From NCBI RefSeq assembly GCF_003478445.1, contig NZ_QUET01000021.1, forward strand, positions 1-64,000: a DNA stretch of 64,000 nucleotides. The letters are read 5' to 3'. Below, one piece after another: positions 10,948 through 21,745 of the stretch. The translations under genes and the position numbers were made by a program. This stretch comes from Roseburia sp. AM59-24XD. Its GTDB lineage: Bacteria > Bacillota > Clostridia > Lachnospirales > Lachnospiraceae. The notes below the pieces were generated by a model. It saw nothing but the letters and a program-made list of their open reading frames with translations. It was not told the DNA's origin and ran no database searches. Each line of letters begins with the position of its first letter. The first letter of the stretch is position 1.

Positions 10948-10980
10948 ACCGGACGGCTGTGTGAGCAGACGTCCGGTTTT
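10948..10980 (+). terminator. Rho-independent terminator after nifU
   Basis: ACCGGACG (10948-10955) pairs perfectly with CGTCCGGT (10970-10977), followed by TTTT. Confidence 0.75.
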
Positions 10981-11044
10981 GTGTACGTCATTTTCAATCA
11001 CATAAACGCTATTTGGAACTGGATATACAGGCACAAATTACTGC

Positions 11045-11073
11045 TTGCCTGACCCCTCGATAGGCATTATACT
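11045..11073 (+). promoter_or_regulatory. Promoter for mnmA
   Basis: TTGCCT, a 17-base spacer and TATACT, in the gap between the nifU terminator and mnmA. Confidence 0.5.
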
Positions 11074-11142
11074 ATAGCTAACAGACCGGTCACCGAGGTG
11101 CGTGCGGTGGCTGATCCTGACAGAGATGATTTTGCAGATGAA

Positions 11143-12240
11143 ATGAGGAATAAAGTGGCAGAGAATAACAAAAAGACAGTGGTAGTGGGAATGTCCGGAG
11201 GTGTTGATTCCTCTGTGGCAGCTTATTTATTAAAGGAACAGGGATATCATGTGATCGGTGCGACCATGCAGATCTGGCAGCAGGAGGATCGCTGCAGCAT
11301 CGAAAAGGAAGGCGGGTGTTGCGGCTGGAGCGCTGTGGAGGATGCAGGACGCGTGGCGCATATGCTGGATATTCCGTATTATGTCATGAACTTTCGGGAC
11401 GAGTTTCAGGAGAAGGTGATTGATTATTTTGTGGAGGAGTACCGCAGGGGCAGAACGCCGAATCCATGTATTGCCTGTAACCGCTATGTGAAGTGGGAAT
11501 CCCTGCTTCACCGCAGCATGGAGATCGGAGCGGATTATATTGCAACCGGTCATTATGCAAGGATTGTGCAGTGTGCGAATGGACGGTATGCCATCGCACC
11601 GTCTGTGACCGCCAGAAAGGATCAAAGCTATGCACTTTACAATCTGACGCAGGAGCAGCTCGCGCACACGCTGATGCCGGTCGGGGATTACACGAAGCCG
11701 CAGGTGCGGGAGATCGCTGCGAAGATCGGACTGGAGGTGGCCAACAAACCGGACAGCCAGGAGATCTGCTTTGTGCCGGATCAGGACTATGCAGGCTTTA
11801 TCGAGCGTGAGACCGGGCAGAAGGAACTTCCGGGCAATTTCGTGACAGAGGATGGCAGGATTTTGGGACAGCATAAGGGAATCTCACATTATACCGTGGG
11901 ACAGCGCAAGGGCTTAAATCTTGCAATGGGGCATCCGGTCTTTGTAACACAGATCCGTCCGGATACCAGGGAGGTTGTGATCGGGGAGGCACAGGATGTC
12001 TTTACGGACCGGCTGACGGCGGACAGGATCAATTATATGGCGGCAGATCATTTTGAGAAGGGACAGATCGTTACAGCCAAGATCCGCTATTCCCATGCTG
12101 GGGCAAGGTGTGAGATCGAGGAGTGTACAGGGGATCGTATTACGGTTCATTTTCCGGAACCGGTTCGCGCGGTGACACCGGGGCAGGCGGTTGTCTTTTA
12201 TGAAGACGGCGTAGTGCTGGGCGGCGCTACGATCTGCTAG
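11143..12240 (+). CDS. mnmA: tRNA-specific 2-thiouridylase MnmA
   Basis: Thiolates U34 of Lys, Glu and Gln tRNAs using ATP and a persulfide relay from a cysteine desulfurase. The PP-loop is GMSGGVDSSVAAYLL. The first catalytic cysteine lies in TPNPCIACNRYVKW and the second in PDSQEICFVPD. The C-terminal beta-barrel region (YTVGQRKGL, then KIRYSH) is present, and length is normal. The exact start is uncertain: the frame is open from GTG 11098, and ATG 11143 or GTG 11155 (AGGA five bases upstream) are both credible. It lies just downstream of the nifS/nifU operon with its own promoter, consistent with sulfur supply from that desulfurase. Confidence 0.93.
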   Translation: MRNKVAENNKKTVVVGMSGGVDSSVAAYLLKEQGYHVIGATMQIWQQEDRCSIEKEGGCCGWSAVEDAGRVAHMLDIPYYVMNFRDEFQEKVIDYFVEEYRRGRTPNPCIACNRYVKWESLLHRSMEIGADYIATGHYARIVQCANGRYAIAPSVTARKDQSYALYNLTQEQLAHTLMPVGDYTKPQVREIAAKIGLEVANKPDSQEICFVPDQDYAGFIERETGQKELPGNFVTEDGRILGQHKGISHYTVGQRKGLNLAMGHPVFVTQIRPDTREVVIGEAQDVFTDRLTADRINYMAADHFEKGQIVTAKIRYSHAGARCEIEECTGDRITVHFPEPVRAVTPGQAVVFYEDGVVLGGATIC

Positions 12241-12262
12241 AAGCAAACAAAGGGGGCTTACA

Positions 12263-13465
12263 ATGAAAAAGAATCTATGGAATGGAAAAGCAGCCGGTGT
12301 GTTGCTGGGAGTGCTTGTGGCAGCACTGGCGTTTGGAATGCCGGGGGCAGACAAAGCGTTTGCCAAAACACAGACACCGCAGGAGGCGGCGGAGAAAGTT
12401 ACACAGGCATGGCAGACTGCCGGCAGTCAGAAGAAGACGAAGACGGTTCAGGTGACGCTGGCATCTTCAAAGCAAAATCTCTGGAAAACATCATCAGCAT
12501 TTACAACGGCAGTGAACGCTGCCATATACGACAACGCATATCTGTCCGAAGAATGGGACAGTATGACAACCGAATGGATGAACCTGCGTGTGCGCAAATT
12601 AAAGAAAAGCACGAAGGGCTATACCGATGAGGTGACTGGTGTGAAGGTCCGTATGAAGCACAGCAGCGGGAAACTGACATACCGTTTTGTGATCAACGGC
12701 AGGAATAAAGACACGAAAGAGATGTACCGGGATATCGAAGCCAACAAATACTGTGCGGCTCAGATTCAGAATGCGACGAAGGATATGGATCAGTATAACA
12801 GGGCATGGTATGTTAATGAGTGGGTGCAGGCGCATTCCCATTTCGAGGATGGCTACACACCGGGCTGGGCTGCGTTAAAGAACAGAAAAGCACATGGCGT
12901 ATGTTATGATCTTGCTTATTTTTATGAGCTGGCAGCCTGCTATGCCGGGGTGGAGCATTTTGGACGCGTCTCCAACAGCGGTCACACCTGGAACGTCGTT
13001 AAGATTGACGGGACGCGGTATTATATTGATGTATCCCATTCTGTGGCAGTGGTGCAGAATTATTATGAACTGATGGCAGGTCTCGTCGATTTCCTGAACA
13101 ATGACACGGCGATGAGCGAGAGAGTATCATTAAGCAAAAATGTAAAGTATGGTGGTCTTCATGGACCGACGGTCAGAGTAAGGGACGGCTATTCCAATGA
13201 GCTTTGGAACAAGGTGCAGGTGTGGAAAGCGTCTATGCCGGAAGTAGAATGGAAAGCAAAGATCGATTCGTATTATAATTCTGATTTCTGTGTTCTGAAG
13301 GGATATGGTCTCACAAGGGAGCAGATATTCTCTGAACCATGGGAAGTGGGAATTGCCCGGTTCGGCATGCAGACGCTAAAGCAGGCAACAGACCTTACAA
13401 TGCCGTATTCTTACGGAGAAGCGGATAAACCAAAGACCTGGCTGTACGCATGGGTCCGCAAGTGA
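12263..13465 (+). CDS. Secreted transglutaminase-like protein
   Basis: A 400-aa exported protein. The N-terminus is a signal peptide (basic MKKNLWNGKAAG, hydrophobic GVLLGVLVAALAFGM, cleavage near AFAKT). The C-terminal half shows a transglutaminase-core pattern: the Cys in HGVCYDLAYFYELA, the His in SGHTWNVVKI and the Asp in YYIDVS. The middle section is hypothetical. Such proteins in gut Clostridia are probably cell-wall peptidases or cross-linkers, but no substrate can be inferred. It follows mnmA by 22 bases with an AGGGGGC ribosome site and may share its transcript. Confidence 0.8.
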   Translation: MKKNLWNGKAAGVLLGVLVAALAFGMPGADKAFAKTQTPQEAAEKVTQAWQTAGSQKKTKTVQVTLASSKQNLWKTSSAFTTAVNAAIYDNAYLSEEWDSMTTEWMNLRVRKLKKSTKGYTDEVTGVKVRMKHSSGKLTYRFVINGRNKDTKEMYRDIEANKYCAAQIQNATKDMDQYNRAWYVNEWVQAHSHFEDGYTPGWAALKNRKAHGVCYDLAYFYELAACYAGVEHFGRVSNSGHTWNVVKIDGTRYYIDVSHSVAVVQNYYELMAGLVDFLNNDTAMSERVSLSKNVKYGGLHGPTVRVRDGYSNELWNKVQVWKASMPEVEWKAKIDSYYNSDFCVLKGYGLTREQIFSEPWEVGIARFGMQTLKQATDLTMPYSYGEADKPKTWLYAWVRK

Positions 13466-13590
13466 TCCGCGGTTTATATATTTTTAAGAAAGAATCATAA
13501 ATAGTTTCTTGTTTTTAAGAGGAAAATATGATAGTCTGTTTGCTAACCTGATCAGGCAGGACACAAGCAAAAGTAAAGGAGGAGTCACAT

Positions 13591-14301
13591 ATGCCAATGG
13601 GAATGGGTTATGGATATTATTGGGATCCGACATATGTTCTCGTGATCATCGGAGCAGTGATCTGTATGATCGCATCGGCAAATGTCAGTGGCACATACAA
13701 GAAATATAACCGGGTACGAAACAGCAGAAATATGACAGGTGCGCAGGTGGCAGCGCAGATTCTGCAGGAGGCGGGACTGAGTCATATCCGGATCGAGCAT
13801 ATCAGCGGAGATCTGACCGATCACTACGATCCGTCTGCAAAGGTACTGCGTCTGTCGGACAGCGTTTATGGTTCGACCTCGATCGCTGCCGCCGGTGTGG
13901 CAGCGCATGAGTGCGGTCATGCAATCCAGGATAAGGTCAATTATGTACCGATCCGGCTTCGTAATGCGATCGTTCCGGTCGTCAATCTGGGGTCAAAGCT
14001 TTCCTGGCCGGTGATCATCCTTGGTCTGATCCTGGGAAGAGCCGGACTGCTTCAGATCGGTATCTTATTATTTGGACTTACCCTTTTGTTCCAGGTTGTT
14101 ACACTTCCGGTGGAATTTAACGCCTCCGGTCGTGCACTCAAGATTCTCGATCAGAGAGGTATCCTCGGACATGAGGAGATGCGCGGTGCAAGGAAAGTGC
14201 TTGGTGCAGCAGCCATGACATATGTCACGGCAACTATCTCTACGCTTCTTCAATTACTGCGTCTGGTACTCCTTTTCGGAAACCGTTCTAACAGAGACTG
14301 A
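13591..14301 (+). CDS. YugP-type membrane zinc metallopeptidase
   Basis: A 236-aa membrane protein of the DUF/Pfam Zn_peptidase_2 (YugP) family. The zinc site is AAHECGHAIQDK (HExxH type). It is flanked by hydrophobic helices near the N-terminus (VLVIIGAVICMIASA) and in the second half (two to three helices from about residue 130). Length is close to B. subtilis YugP. The start at 13591 has AAAGGAGG 10 bases upstream. No substrate is known for the family. A terminator follows at 14330, so it is monocistronic or ends the mnmA/transglutaminase unit. Confidence 0.88.
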   Translation: MPMGMGYGYYWDPTYVLVIIGAVICMIASANVSGTYKKYNRVRNSRNMTGAQVAAQILQEAGLSHIRIEHISGDLTDHYDPSAKVLRLSDSVYGSTSIAAAGVAAHECGHAIQDKVNYVPIRLRNAIVPVVNLGSKLSWPVIILGLILGRAGLLQIGILLFGLTLLFQVVTLPVEFNASGRALKILDQRGILGHEEMRGARKVLGAAAMTYVTATISTLLQLLRLVLLFGNRSNRD

Positions 14302-14329
14302 TAACGAAGCAGTCATAAATAGTAAAAAA

Positions 14330-14362
14330 ATGCGCAAACTTAAAAAGTTTGTGCATTTTTTT
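14330..14362 (+). terminator. Rho-independent terminator after yugP
   Basis: ATGCGCAAACTT (14330-14341) pairs with AAGTTTGTGCAT (14345-14356, one G-T pair) around a 3-base loop, followed by a 7-T run. Confidence 0.85.
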
Positions 14363-14450
14363 GCGATTTGCGGTACAATAAATCTAGCAGGTTTTATGAG
14401 CCGGCAATGAATTTAAGGTAAATATAATGTTTGGAAAGGATGGAGATGGA

Positions 14451-16243
14451 ATGGCAGAAAACAGATTGATTGGGGATTATCCGGTAATTGGTATTCGTCC
14501 GACGATTGATGGACGAAGAGGACCGCTCAAGGTTCGTGAGTCACTGGAGGCTCAGACAATGGGAATGGCAAAGAACGCAGCAAAGCTTTTTGAGGAGAAT
14601 CTGCGTTATTCCAACGGTGAGCCGGTAAAGGTTGTCATCGCGGATACAACGATCGGACGTGTTGCAGAGGCAGCAGCCTGTGCAGATAAATTCCGCAGGG
14701 AGGGTGTTGATATTACACTTACCGTAACTCCTTGCTGGTGCTACGGATCAGAAACCATGGATATGGATAAGAACACCATCAAAGCAGTATGGGGCTTTAA
14801 TGGTACAGAGAGACCCGGTGCGGTTTACCTTGCGGCAGTTCTTGCGGCACATGCACAGAAGGGACTTCCTGCATTCGGTATTTACGGAAGAGACGTTCAG
14901 GAGGCAGACGCTGAGGAGATTCCTGAAGATGTAAAGGAGAAGCTGCTTCGTTTTGGACGTGCAGCAATCGCCGCAGCAACCATGAGAGGAAAGTCTTATC
15001 TGCAGATCGGTGCGGTGACAATGGGTATTGCAGGATCTATCGTCAACTGCGAGTTTATCGAGGAATATCTTGGCATGCGTGTTGAGTCTGTCGATGAGGT
15101 AGAGATCATCCGCCGTATGTCAGAGGGTATTTACGATCATGAAGAGTTTGAGAGAGCCTTGTCGTGGACTGAGTCCCACTGCAAGGAGGGCTGGGATAAG
15201 AATCCTGATTTTGTAAAGAGAAACGATGAGCAGAAGCAGCGTGACTGGGAGTTCGTTGTAAAGATGATGTGTATCATCAAGGATCTGATGAATGGTAATA
15301 AGAATCTTCCGGAGGGCAGAGAGGAAGAGGCTGTCGGACATAATGCCATCGCAGCAGGCTTCCAGGGTCAGAGACAGTGGACAGACTTCTATCCGAACGG
15401 AGATTTCGCGGAGGCACTCTGTAACTCCTCCTTCGACTGGAACGGAGCAAGAGAGCCATACATTCTGGCAACAGAGAACGATACCCTGAACGGACTTGGA
15501 ATGCTGTTTATGAAGCTGTTGACCGGACGTGCACAGATCTTTGCGGATGTTCGTACATATTGGAGCCCGGATGCCGTTAAGAAAGCAACCGGATATGAAT
15601 TAGAGGGTATTGCCAAGGAGGCAGGCGGATTCCTTCATCTGATCAACTCCGGAGCAGCTTGTCTGGATGCCTGCGGAGAGGTTAAGGACGAGAACGGCAA
15701 CGGTGTGATCAAGCCGTTCTGGGAGATGACCGAGGCAGATCAGAAGGCATGTCTGGAGGCAACCGAGTGGTGTGCAGCCGATAACGGATATTTCCGTGGA
15801 GGTGGCTTCTCTTCCAGATATCTGACAAGAGCAGAGATGCCTGCAACCATGATCCGTCTGAATCTGGTGAAAGGACTCGGACCGGTTCTGCAGATCTGTG
15901 AGGGTTATACGATCAATCTGCCGGATGAGATTTCCGACAAGATCTGGAAGCGTACCGACTACACATGGCCATGTACCTGGTTCGCTCCACGTGTTACCGG
16001 AGAGGGTGCATTTAAGACGGCTTACGATGTTATGAATAACTGGGGTGCTAACATGGTGCGATCAGCTATGGTCACATCGGTGCTGATCTGATCACACTGG
16101 CATCTATCTTAAGAATCCCGGTATGCATGCACAATGTACCGGAGGAGGATATCTTCCGTCCGTCTGCATGGAACGCATTTGGCATGGACAAAGAGGGTCA
16201 GGACTATCGTGCCTGCGCAGCATATGGTCCTCTCTACAAATAG
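14451..16243 (+). pseudogene. fucI: L-fucose isomerase, single-base frameshift near the 3' end
   Basis: Converts L-fucose (and D-arabinose) to the ketose, the first step of fucose use. The sequence matches the hexameric FucI family from the start ([21 protein letters not shown]) through GAINSG-type C-terminal regions. Translation from 14451 stops at 16091, after a wrong-frame tail ([11 protein letters not shown]). The homologous C-terminus ([20 protein letters not shown], then [13 protein letters not shown]) continues in the next frame and stops at 16243. Restoring one base near 16052 (AACCATGG read as AACATGG) gives 597 aa, the normal length. No fucK or fucA neighbours are present, so it is isolated here. 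A true mutation would remove the C-terminal ~50 residues; a sequencing deletion is the simpler explanation. Confidence 0.9.
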
Positions 16244-16399
16244 TACATGTGCGGTGCCGGAAGGAATACATTGGAATGTATTCGCCGAAAGCAGTGCATT
16301 ATGTAAAAACTTTGCGTAAAGAATGAAAAGAAGCTGTGAAGCCTCCGAAATCATTGTGTTTACAGGGGCGCAGCCGACATAGAATGCGGTTGTTTCTTT

Positions 16400-16428
16400 T
16401 TGACCGTGACATGAAAGTATGGTATACT
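16400..16428 (+). promoter_or_regulatory. Promoter for glycogen phosphorylase
   Basis: TTGACC, a 17-base spacer and TATACT, 86 bases before the glgP start. Confidence 0.6.
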
Positions 16429-16513
16429 TATCTGTATGTGGGACAATATGAGAGGTACAGGTGAGTATACCATATTGTTTTTAGTTAATAGGAAACTTGT
16501 GAGGAGGTTCATT

Positions 16514-18754
16514 ATGTTTGAACAGGAGATTGAGAGTATTGCAGCAGGCGGAAGTAATGAAGAGATTTATTACAATCTGCTGAATTTGACCAAGAAGGCG
16601 ATTGACCGGAAGGGACGGATTGAAGGAAAGAAAAAGGTATATTACATATCTGCAGAGTTTCTGATCGGAAAGCTTTTGTCCAACAATCTGATCAATCTGG
16701 GACTGTATGACACAGTCAATGAAGCACTGAAAAAGCATGGAAAGACAATGGCAGATATTGAGGAGATCGAGCCGGAGCCATCCCTTGGTAACGGAGGTTT
16801 GGGACGTCTGGCAGCGTGCTTCCTGGATTCCATTGCAACACTGGGACTGCCGGGAGACGGTGTTGGTCTCAATTACCACCTTGGCTTATTTAAGCAGGTG
16901 TTTGAGAAGAACATGCAGAAGGAGACAGCGAATCCATGGATTCAGGATCAGAGCTGGCTTCGCAGAACGAATGTCGGTTATCCGGTTATTTTTAATAACA
17001 AGACGGTACAGTCTGAGATGTATGAAATTGACGTAACCGGCTATGATAATAAGGTCAATACTCTGAAGCTGTTTGATCTGGACAGCGTGGATGATTCCAT
17101 TGTGCAGGATGACAGCATCTGGTTCAACAAAGAGGAGATTGCAAAGAATCTGACGCTGTTTTTGTATCCGGATGACAGCGATGTGCAGGGACAAATGCTT
17201 CGTATTTATCAGCAGTATTTCATGGTCAGCAATGCGGCACAGCTGATTCTGGATGAGGCAGTGGCAAAGGGAAGCAACCTGTATGATCTGCCGGATTATG
17301 CGGTTGTTCAGATCAATGATACCCATCCGACAATGGTGATCCCTGAGCTGATCCGTCTTCTGGTCAACCGTGGTATCGAGATGAACGATGCAATCGGTAT
17401 TGTAACCAGAATGTGCGCATATACCAATCACACGATTCTTGCAGAGGCACTCGAGAAGTGGCCGATGTGGTATCTTGAGAAGGTTGTTCCTCAGCTTGTA
17501 CCGATCATTAAGATGCTTGATGTAAAGGTAAAGGAGAAGTATTCTGATCCGGGAGTTGCGATCATCGACGAGAATAATACCGTGCATATGGCGCATATCG
17601 ACATTCATTACAGCAGCAGTGTCAACGGTGTGGCATATCTGCATACAGAGATCTTGAAGAACTCTGAGTTAAAGCCGTTCTATGATCTGTATCCGGAGAA
17701 GTTCAACAACAAGACGAACGGTATCACATTCCGCCGCTGGCTGCTTCACTGCAACCACCAGCTGACGGATTACATTAGCGGCAAGATCGGTTCGGACTTC
17801 AAGAAGGACGCATCCAAGCTGGAGGATCTGTTAAAGTATAAGGACGATCAGAAGGTATTGGATGATATTTATGAGATCAAGACAGAGAAGAAGAAGGAGC
17901 TTGCTGCATACCTGAAGGAGAAGGAGAACGTCGAGATTGACGTAAACTCTGTATTCGATGTACAGGTAAAGCGTCTTCATGAATACAAGCGTCAGCAGAT
18001 GAACGCATTATACGTGATCCACAAGTATATGGATATCAAGGCAGGCAATAAGCCAAAGACACCGGTTACCGTGATCTTTGGAGCCAAGGCAGCACCGGCA
18101 TACACGATCGCAAAGGATATTATCCATCTGATCCTGTGCCTGTCCGAACTGATCAACAATGATCCGGAGGTAAGCCCGTATCTTAAGGTTGTTATGTTAG
18201 AAAACTACAATGTATCTTATGCCGAGAAGGTGATTCCGGCAGCAGATATTTCCGAGCAGATCTCTTTAGCTTCCAAGGAGGCGAGCGGAACCGGTAATAT
18301 GAAGTTCATGCTCAACGGAGCGGTTACTCTTGGTACAGAGGATGGAGCGAATGTGGAGATCCATCAGTTTGTTGGCGATGACAACATTTATATTTTTGGT
18401 AAGTCCAGCGAAGAGGTGATCGAACATTATGCCAAGGCTGACTACAGTGCGGAAGCGATTTATGATGCTGATCCTGAGATTGCAAAGCTTGTGGACTTCA
18501 TTATCAGCAAGGAGATGTTCGCCGTCGGCAATAAGAAGAGTCTGATCCGTCTGTATATGGAGCTTTTGACCAAGGACTGGTTTATGACGCTGCTTGATGT
18601 AAAGGAATATATTCAGGTGAAAGAGAAGATGCTTCAGGACTATGCAGACAAGAAGGCATGGGAGAAGAAGATGCTTGTCAATATTGCAAAGGCAGGATTT
18701 TTCTCATCAGATCGTACGATCGCACAGTATAATGAGGACATCTGGCATCTGTAG
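16514..18754 (+). CDS. glgP: Glycogen/starch/alpha-glucan phosphorylase
   Basis: Releases glucose-1-phosphate from alpha-1,4-glucans with phosphate, a PLP enzyme of family GT35. The N-terminal region shows [16 protein letters not shown] and [19 protein letters not shown]. The PLP lysine is in [15 protein letters not shown], and [14 protein letters not shown] is also present. At 746 aa it is slightly short of E. coli GlgP (815), as is common in Clostridia. The ATG at 16514 sits 7 bases after GAGGAGG; a longer frame from 16436 runs through the promoter region and is rejected. With the GH13 enzyme and phosphofructokinase nearby it forms an intracellular glucan-to-glycolysis set. Confidence 0.94.
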   Translation: MFEQEIESIAAGGSNEEIYYNLLNLTKKAIDRKGRIEGKKKVYYISAEFLIGKLLSNNLINLGLYDTVNEALKKHGKTMADIEEIEPEPSLGNGGLGRLAACFLDSIATLGLPGDGVGLNYHLGLFKQVFEKNMQKETANPWIQDQSWLRRTNVGYPVIFNNKTVQSEMYEIDVTGYDNKVNTLKLFDLDSVDDSIVQDDSIWFNKEEIAKNLTLFLYPDDSDVQGQMLRIYQQYFMVSNAAQLILDEAVAKGSNLYDLPDYAVVQINDTHPTMVIPELIRLLVNRGIEMNDAIGIVTRMCAYTNHTILAEALEKWPMWYLEKVVPQLVPIIKMLDVKVKEKYSDPGVAIIDENNTVHMAHIDIHYSSSVNGVAYLHTEILKNSELKPFYDLYPEKFNNKTNGITFRRWLLHCNHQLTDYISGKIGSDFKKDASKLEDLLKYKDDQKVLDDIYEIKTEKKKELAAYLKEKENVEIDVNSVFDVQVKRLHEYKRQQMNALYVIHKYMDIKAGNKPKTPVTVIFGAKAAPAYTIAKDIIHLILCLSELINNDPEVSPYLKVVMLENYNVSYAEKVIPAADISEQISLASKEASGTGNMKFMLNGAVTLGTEDGANVEIHQFVGDDNIYIFGKSSEEVIEHYAKADYSAEAIYDADPEIAKLVDFIISKEMFAVGNKKSLIRLYMELLTKDWFMTLLDVKEYIQVKEKMLQDYADKKAWEKKMLVNIAKAGFFSSDRTIAQYNEDIWHL

Positions 18755-18763
18755 AGGTGAATT

Positions 18764-18970
18764 ATGAATACGGTGCTTACGGCAATCGTATCTCCGGCAG
18801 TGGCAGGTGTTATGCTGGTTGTTATACTGGCAGGCGGTTCACTGATGTATCACATCATCCAGAAGAAATATGGATATACACCGGAGAGACAGAAAGAGCT
18901 TGACGAGGTGCAGGAAGGAAAAGCCTCGGAAGATACATCGCACCATTCGTGTGAGAAGAAACGTTACTGA
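18764..18970 (+). CDS. Small single-pass membrane protein
   Basis: A 68-aa protein of no family I recognise. It has one hydrophobic helix (AVAGVMLVVILAGGSLMY, about residues 12-30) followed by a charged cytoplasmic tail. It starts 9 bases after glgP and precedes the phosphofructokinase gene by 47 bases, so it is probably co-transcribed. The ribosome site GAGGTG overlaps the glgP stop region. Being real is supported by its tight placement and codon use, not by homology. Confidence 0.5.
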   Translation: MNTVLTAIVSPAVAGVMLVVILAGGSLMYHIIQKKYGYTPERQKELDEVQEGKASEDTSHHSCEKKRY

Positions 18971-19017
18971 GATAAGAGTATTTGGGGCGCTTTGGGGGCG
19001 CAGAATTGGAGGGCAAC

Positions 19018-20091
19018 GTGAAAAGAATCGGTTTTTTGACAAGTGGTGGTGACTGCCAGAGCTTAAATGCAACCATGCGTGGCGTGGCAAAGACATTATA
19101 TCAGGCGGATCCGGAGGTGGAGATCTATGGTATCCTGGAGGGATACAAGGGACTGATCTACGGCAATCGCCGTAAGCTGGAGCCAAAGGATTTTTCCGGC
19201 ATTCTGACAGAGGGTGGTACGATCATCGGAACCTCCCGCCAGCCGTTCAAGAAGATGGGCGAGCCGGATGAGAACGGGCTTGATAAAGTAAAAGCTATGT
19301 TAGACAATTACAAGAAATGGAAACTGGATTGTCTGGTTATCCTCGGTGGTAACGGTACCCATAAGACAGCGAATCTCCTCAGTGAGAAAGGCTGTAACGT
19401 GGTAACGCTTCCAAAGACCATCGACAACGATATCTGGGGAACCGATATCACCTTCGGCTTCCAGAGCGCTGTGAATATCGCCACCAATGCAATCGACTGC
19501 ATCCATACGACAGCCGCTTCCCACGGACGTGTATTTATCGTTGAGGTTATGGGTCATAAGGTTGGCTGGCTGACTCTTCATGCCGGTATTGCCGGTGGAG
19601 CGGATATTATTCTTCTGCCGGAGATTCCATATGACATTGATTCTGTGGTCAGGGCTCTGGAGAAAAGAAGTGCGCAGGGTAAGCGTTTCTCGATCCTTGC
19701 GGTAGCTGAGGGCGCGATCTCCAAGGAGGATGCAGCCTTAAGCAAGAAGGAATTAAAGGCAAAACGAAAGAAGATGGCATATCCGTCTATCTCTTATGAG
19801 ATCGGTGCCAAGATCCAGGAGAAGACCGGTCAGGAGGTGCGTATTACCGTTCCGGGACATATGCAGCGAGGCGGCGAGCCTTGTCCGTATGACCGCGTGC
19901 TTTCCACAAGACTGGGCGCGGCGGCAGCACAGCTTATCATCAAGAAGCAGTATGGTTATATGGTTGGTATTGTCAACGGAGAGACTGTGCCGGTTCCACT
20001 TTCTGAAGTGGCAGGTAAACTGAAAATGGTTGATCCGAAGTCATCCATTATTCAGGAGATCAAGGATATGGGCATCTGCTTCGGCGATTAA
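19018..20091 (+). CDS. pfkA: 6-phosphofructokinase family enzyme
   Basis: Phosphorylates fructose-6-phosphate, the committed step of glycolysis. The N-terminus RIGFLTSGGDCQSLNATMRG is the nucleotide-binding start. The catalytic loop is LPKTIDNDIWGTD and the substrate region is VEVMGHKVGWL. The phosphodonor loop reads GGNGTHKT instead of the canonical GGDGS: the glycine linked to ATP use is kept but the neighbouring aspartate is an asparagine. This fits a clostridial/Thermotoga-type PFK subgroup, so donor specificity (ATP or pyrophosphate) should not be assumed. The start is GTG 19018, five bases after GGAGGG; an ATG at 18982 lacks this. Length is 357 aa. Confidence 0.88.
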   Translation: MKRIGFLTSGGDCQSLNATMRGVAKTLYQADPEVEIYGILEGYKGLIYGNRRKLEPKDFSGILTEGGTIIGTSRQPFKKMGEPDENGLDKVKAMLDNYKKWKLDCLVILGGNGTHKTANLLSEKGCNVVTLPKTIDNDIWGTDITFGFQSAVNIATNAIDCIHTTAASHGRVFIVEVMGHKVGWLTLHAGIAGGADIILLPEIPYDIDSVVRALEKRSAQGKRFSILAVAEGAISKEDAALSKKELKAKRKKMAYPSISYEIGAKIQEKTGQEVRITVPGHMQRGGEPCPYDRVLSTRLGAAAAQLIIKKQYGYMVGIVNGETVPVPLSEVAGKLKMVDPKSSIIQEIKDMGICFGD

Positions 20092-20155
20092 CAGCAGGGG
20101 GATTTTATACCTTATCTGAAGAGAATTACAAGACTTAATGAAACAGGAGGCGAAT

Positions 20156-21727
20156 ATGTCATACACGGCATTATATCGCAAATTTCGACCATCCGGCTTT
20201 GATGAGGTTAAAGGACAGGATCAGATCGTGACAACACTCCGCAACCAGATCAAGACAGACCGGATCGGTCATGCCTATCTGTTTTGCGGTACAAGAGGTA
20301 CCGGTAAGACCTCGGTTGCAAAGATCATGGCAAAGGCAGTCAACTGTGAGTCGCCGGTAGATGGAAGTCCATGCAACCAGTGTGCAATGTGTCAGAAGAT
20401 CAACAGCCAGACTTCGATGAATGTGATCGAGATTGATGCGGCATCCAACAATGGTGTCGGCAATATCAGGGATATCATTGATGAGGTACAGTATTCGCCG
20501 ACAGAAGGGCGTTATAAGGTTTATATCATTGACGAGGTGCATATGCTTTCTACAGGAGCATTTAATGCACTCTTAAAGACGCTGGAGGAGCCGCCGGAGT
20601 ATGTGATCTTTATTCTGGCGACGACAGAGGCACATAAGATTCCGATCACGATCCTTTCCAGGTGCCAGCGGTACAATTTTAAGAGGATCACGATCGATAC
20701 GATCCAGGCACGTCTGCGGGAGCTGGTCGACAAGGAGCAGCTTGAGGTTGAGGACAAAGCACTGCGCTACATTGCGAAGACAGCGGACGGTTCGCTGCGT
20801 GATGCACTCAGTCTGCTGGATCAGTGTATTGCCTTTTATCTGGGGCAGGCACTGACCTATGATAAAGCACTTGAGGTGCTTGGTGCGGTTGATACCGCCG
20901 TGTACAGCAGAATGTTCCGGTATGTGGCACAGTACAATGCTGTCGGTTGTCTGGAGCTTGTTGAGGAGATGATGGTCAGCGGACGTGATCTGACGCAGTT
21001 TATCAATGAATTTATCTGGTATCTGCGTAATCTGCTGTTGATCGCGAGCTCCGAGCAGGGCAGTGAACTTGTGGATGTATCAAGCGAGCAGCTTGTAAGT
21101 CTGAAGGAGGAGAGCCTGATGCTTCCGCAGGAGACGCTGATCCGTTATATCCGGATCTTATCGGAATTATCCAATCAGATCCGGTATGCCGTGCAGAAGC
21201 GTATTTTGATCGAGGTCGCACTGATCAAGCTCTGTAAGCCGCAGATGGATGAAAAGCAGGATATGACAACGATACTGCAGCGGCTGGATGCCATGGAAAA
21301 GCAGCTGGAAAACGGCGTCGTTCATACACCGGCACAGCAGGCAGCAGCTCCGGTGAAGGCAGAGCCGAAGGAGGATGTTCCTAAGATTTACCCGAAGGCA
21401 GTGCCGGAGGATATCAAAGAGTTGTTAAAGCAGTGGCCGCAGGTGATCGCACAGTGTGGTCCCGTAGAGCGGATCGCTCTTGAGAATGCCAAGAGAACCG
21501 TTGGAGAGAACGGAGCACTTGTGCTGCAGTTTGCCGATGCGACGGATGGCGGAATTTTCCAGCAGGATGATGGCAAGCGTCTGGAGGAGCTGAACGTGAT
21601 CGTTCAGGGAATCCTCGGCAAGGAAGTCGAGATCCAGACCCGCATTGTCTCCGAGAAGGTGCAGGAGCAGTATGAGGACATTGGTAATATTATCCATTTT
21701 GATGGAATAGAAATCGTAGACGAATAG
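20156..21727 (+). CDS. dnaX: DNA polymerase III subunit gamma/tau
   Basis: The clamp-loader ATPase. It has the Walker A motif GTRGTGKTSVAK, the zinc-binding set (CESPVDGSPCNQCAMC), Walker B YIIDEVHMLS and the arginine-finger SRCQRYNF. A collar domain and a short tau-like tail follow. Length is about 523 aa. ATG 20156 lies 5 bases after AGGAGG, while an upstream ATG at 20138 precedes it without a site. It leads the conserved dnaX-ybaB-recR operon, here with 18- and 76-base gaps. No programmed-slippage A-run is obvious. Confidence 0.95.
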   Translation: MSYTALYRKFRPSGFDEVKGQDQIVTTLRNQIKTDRIGHAYLFCGTRGTGKTSVAKIMAKAVNCESPVDGSPCNQCAMCQKINSQTSMNVIEIDAASNNGVGNIRDIIDEVQYSPTEGRYKVYIIDEVHMLSTGAFNALLKTLEEPPEYVIFILATTEAHKIPITILSRCQRYNFKRITIDTIQARLRELVDKEQLEVEDKALRYIAKTADGSLRDALSLLDQCIAFYLGQALTYDKALEVLGAVDTAVYSRMFRYVAQYNAVGCLELVEEMMVSGRDLTQFINEFIWYLRNLLLIASSEQGSELVDVSSEQLVSLKEESLMLPQETLIRYIRILSELSNQIRYAVQKRILIEVALIKLCKPQMDEKQDMTTILQRLDAMEKQLENGVVHTPAQQAAAPVKAEPKEDVPKIYPKAVPEDIKELLKQWPQVIAQCGPVERIALENAKRTVGENGALVLQFADATDGGIFQQDDGKRLEELNVIVQGILGKEVEIQTRIVSEKVQEQYEDIGNIIHFDGIEIVDE

Positions 21728-21745
21728 AAAGGCAGGATTTTAATT

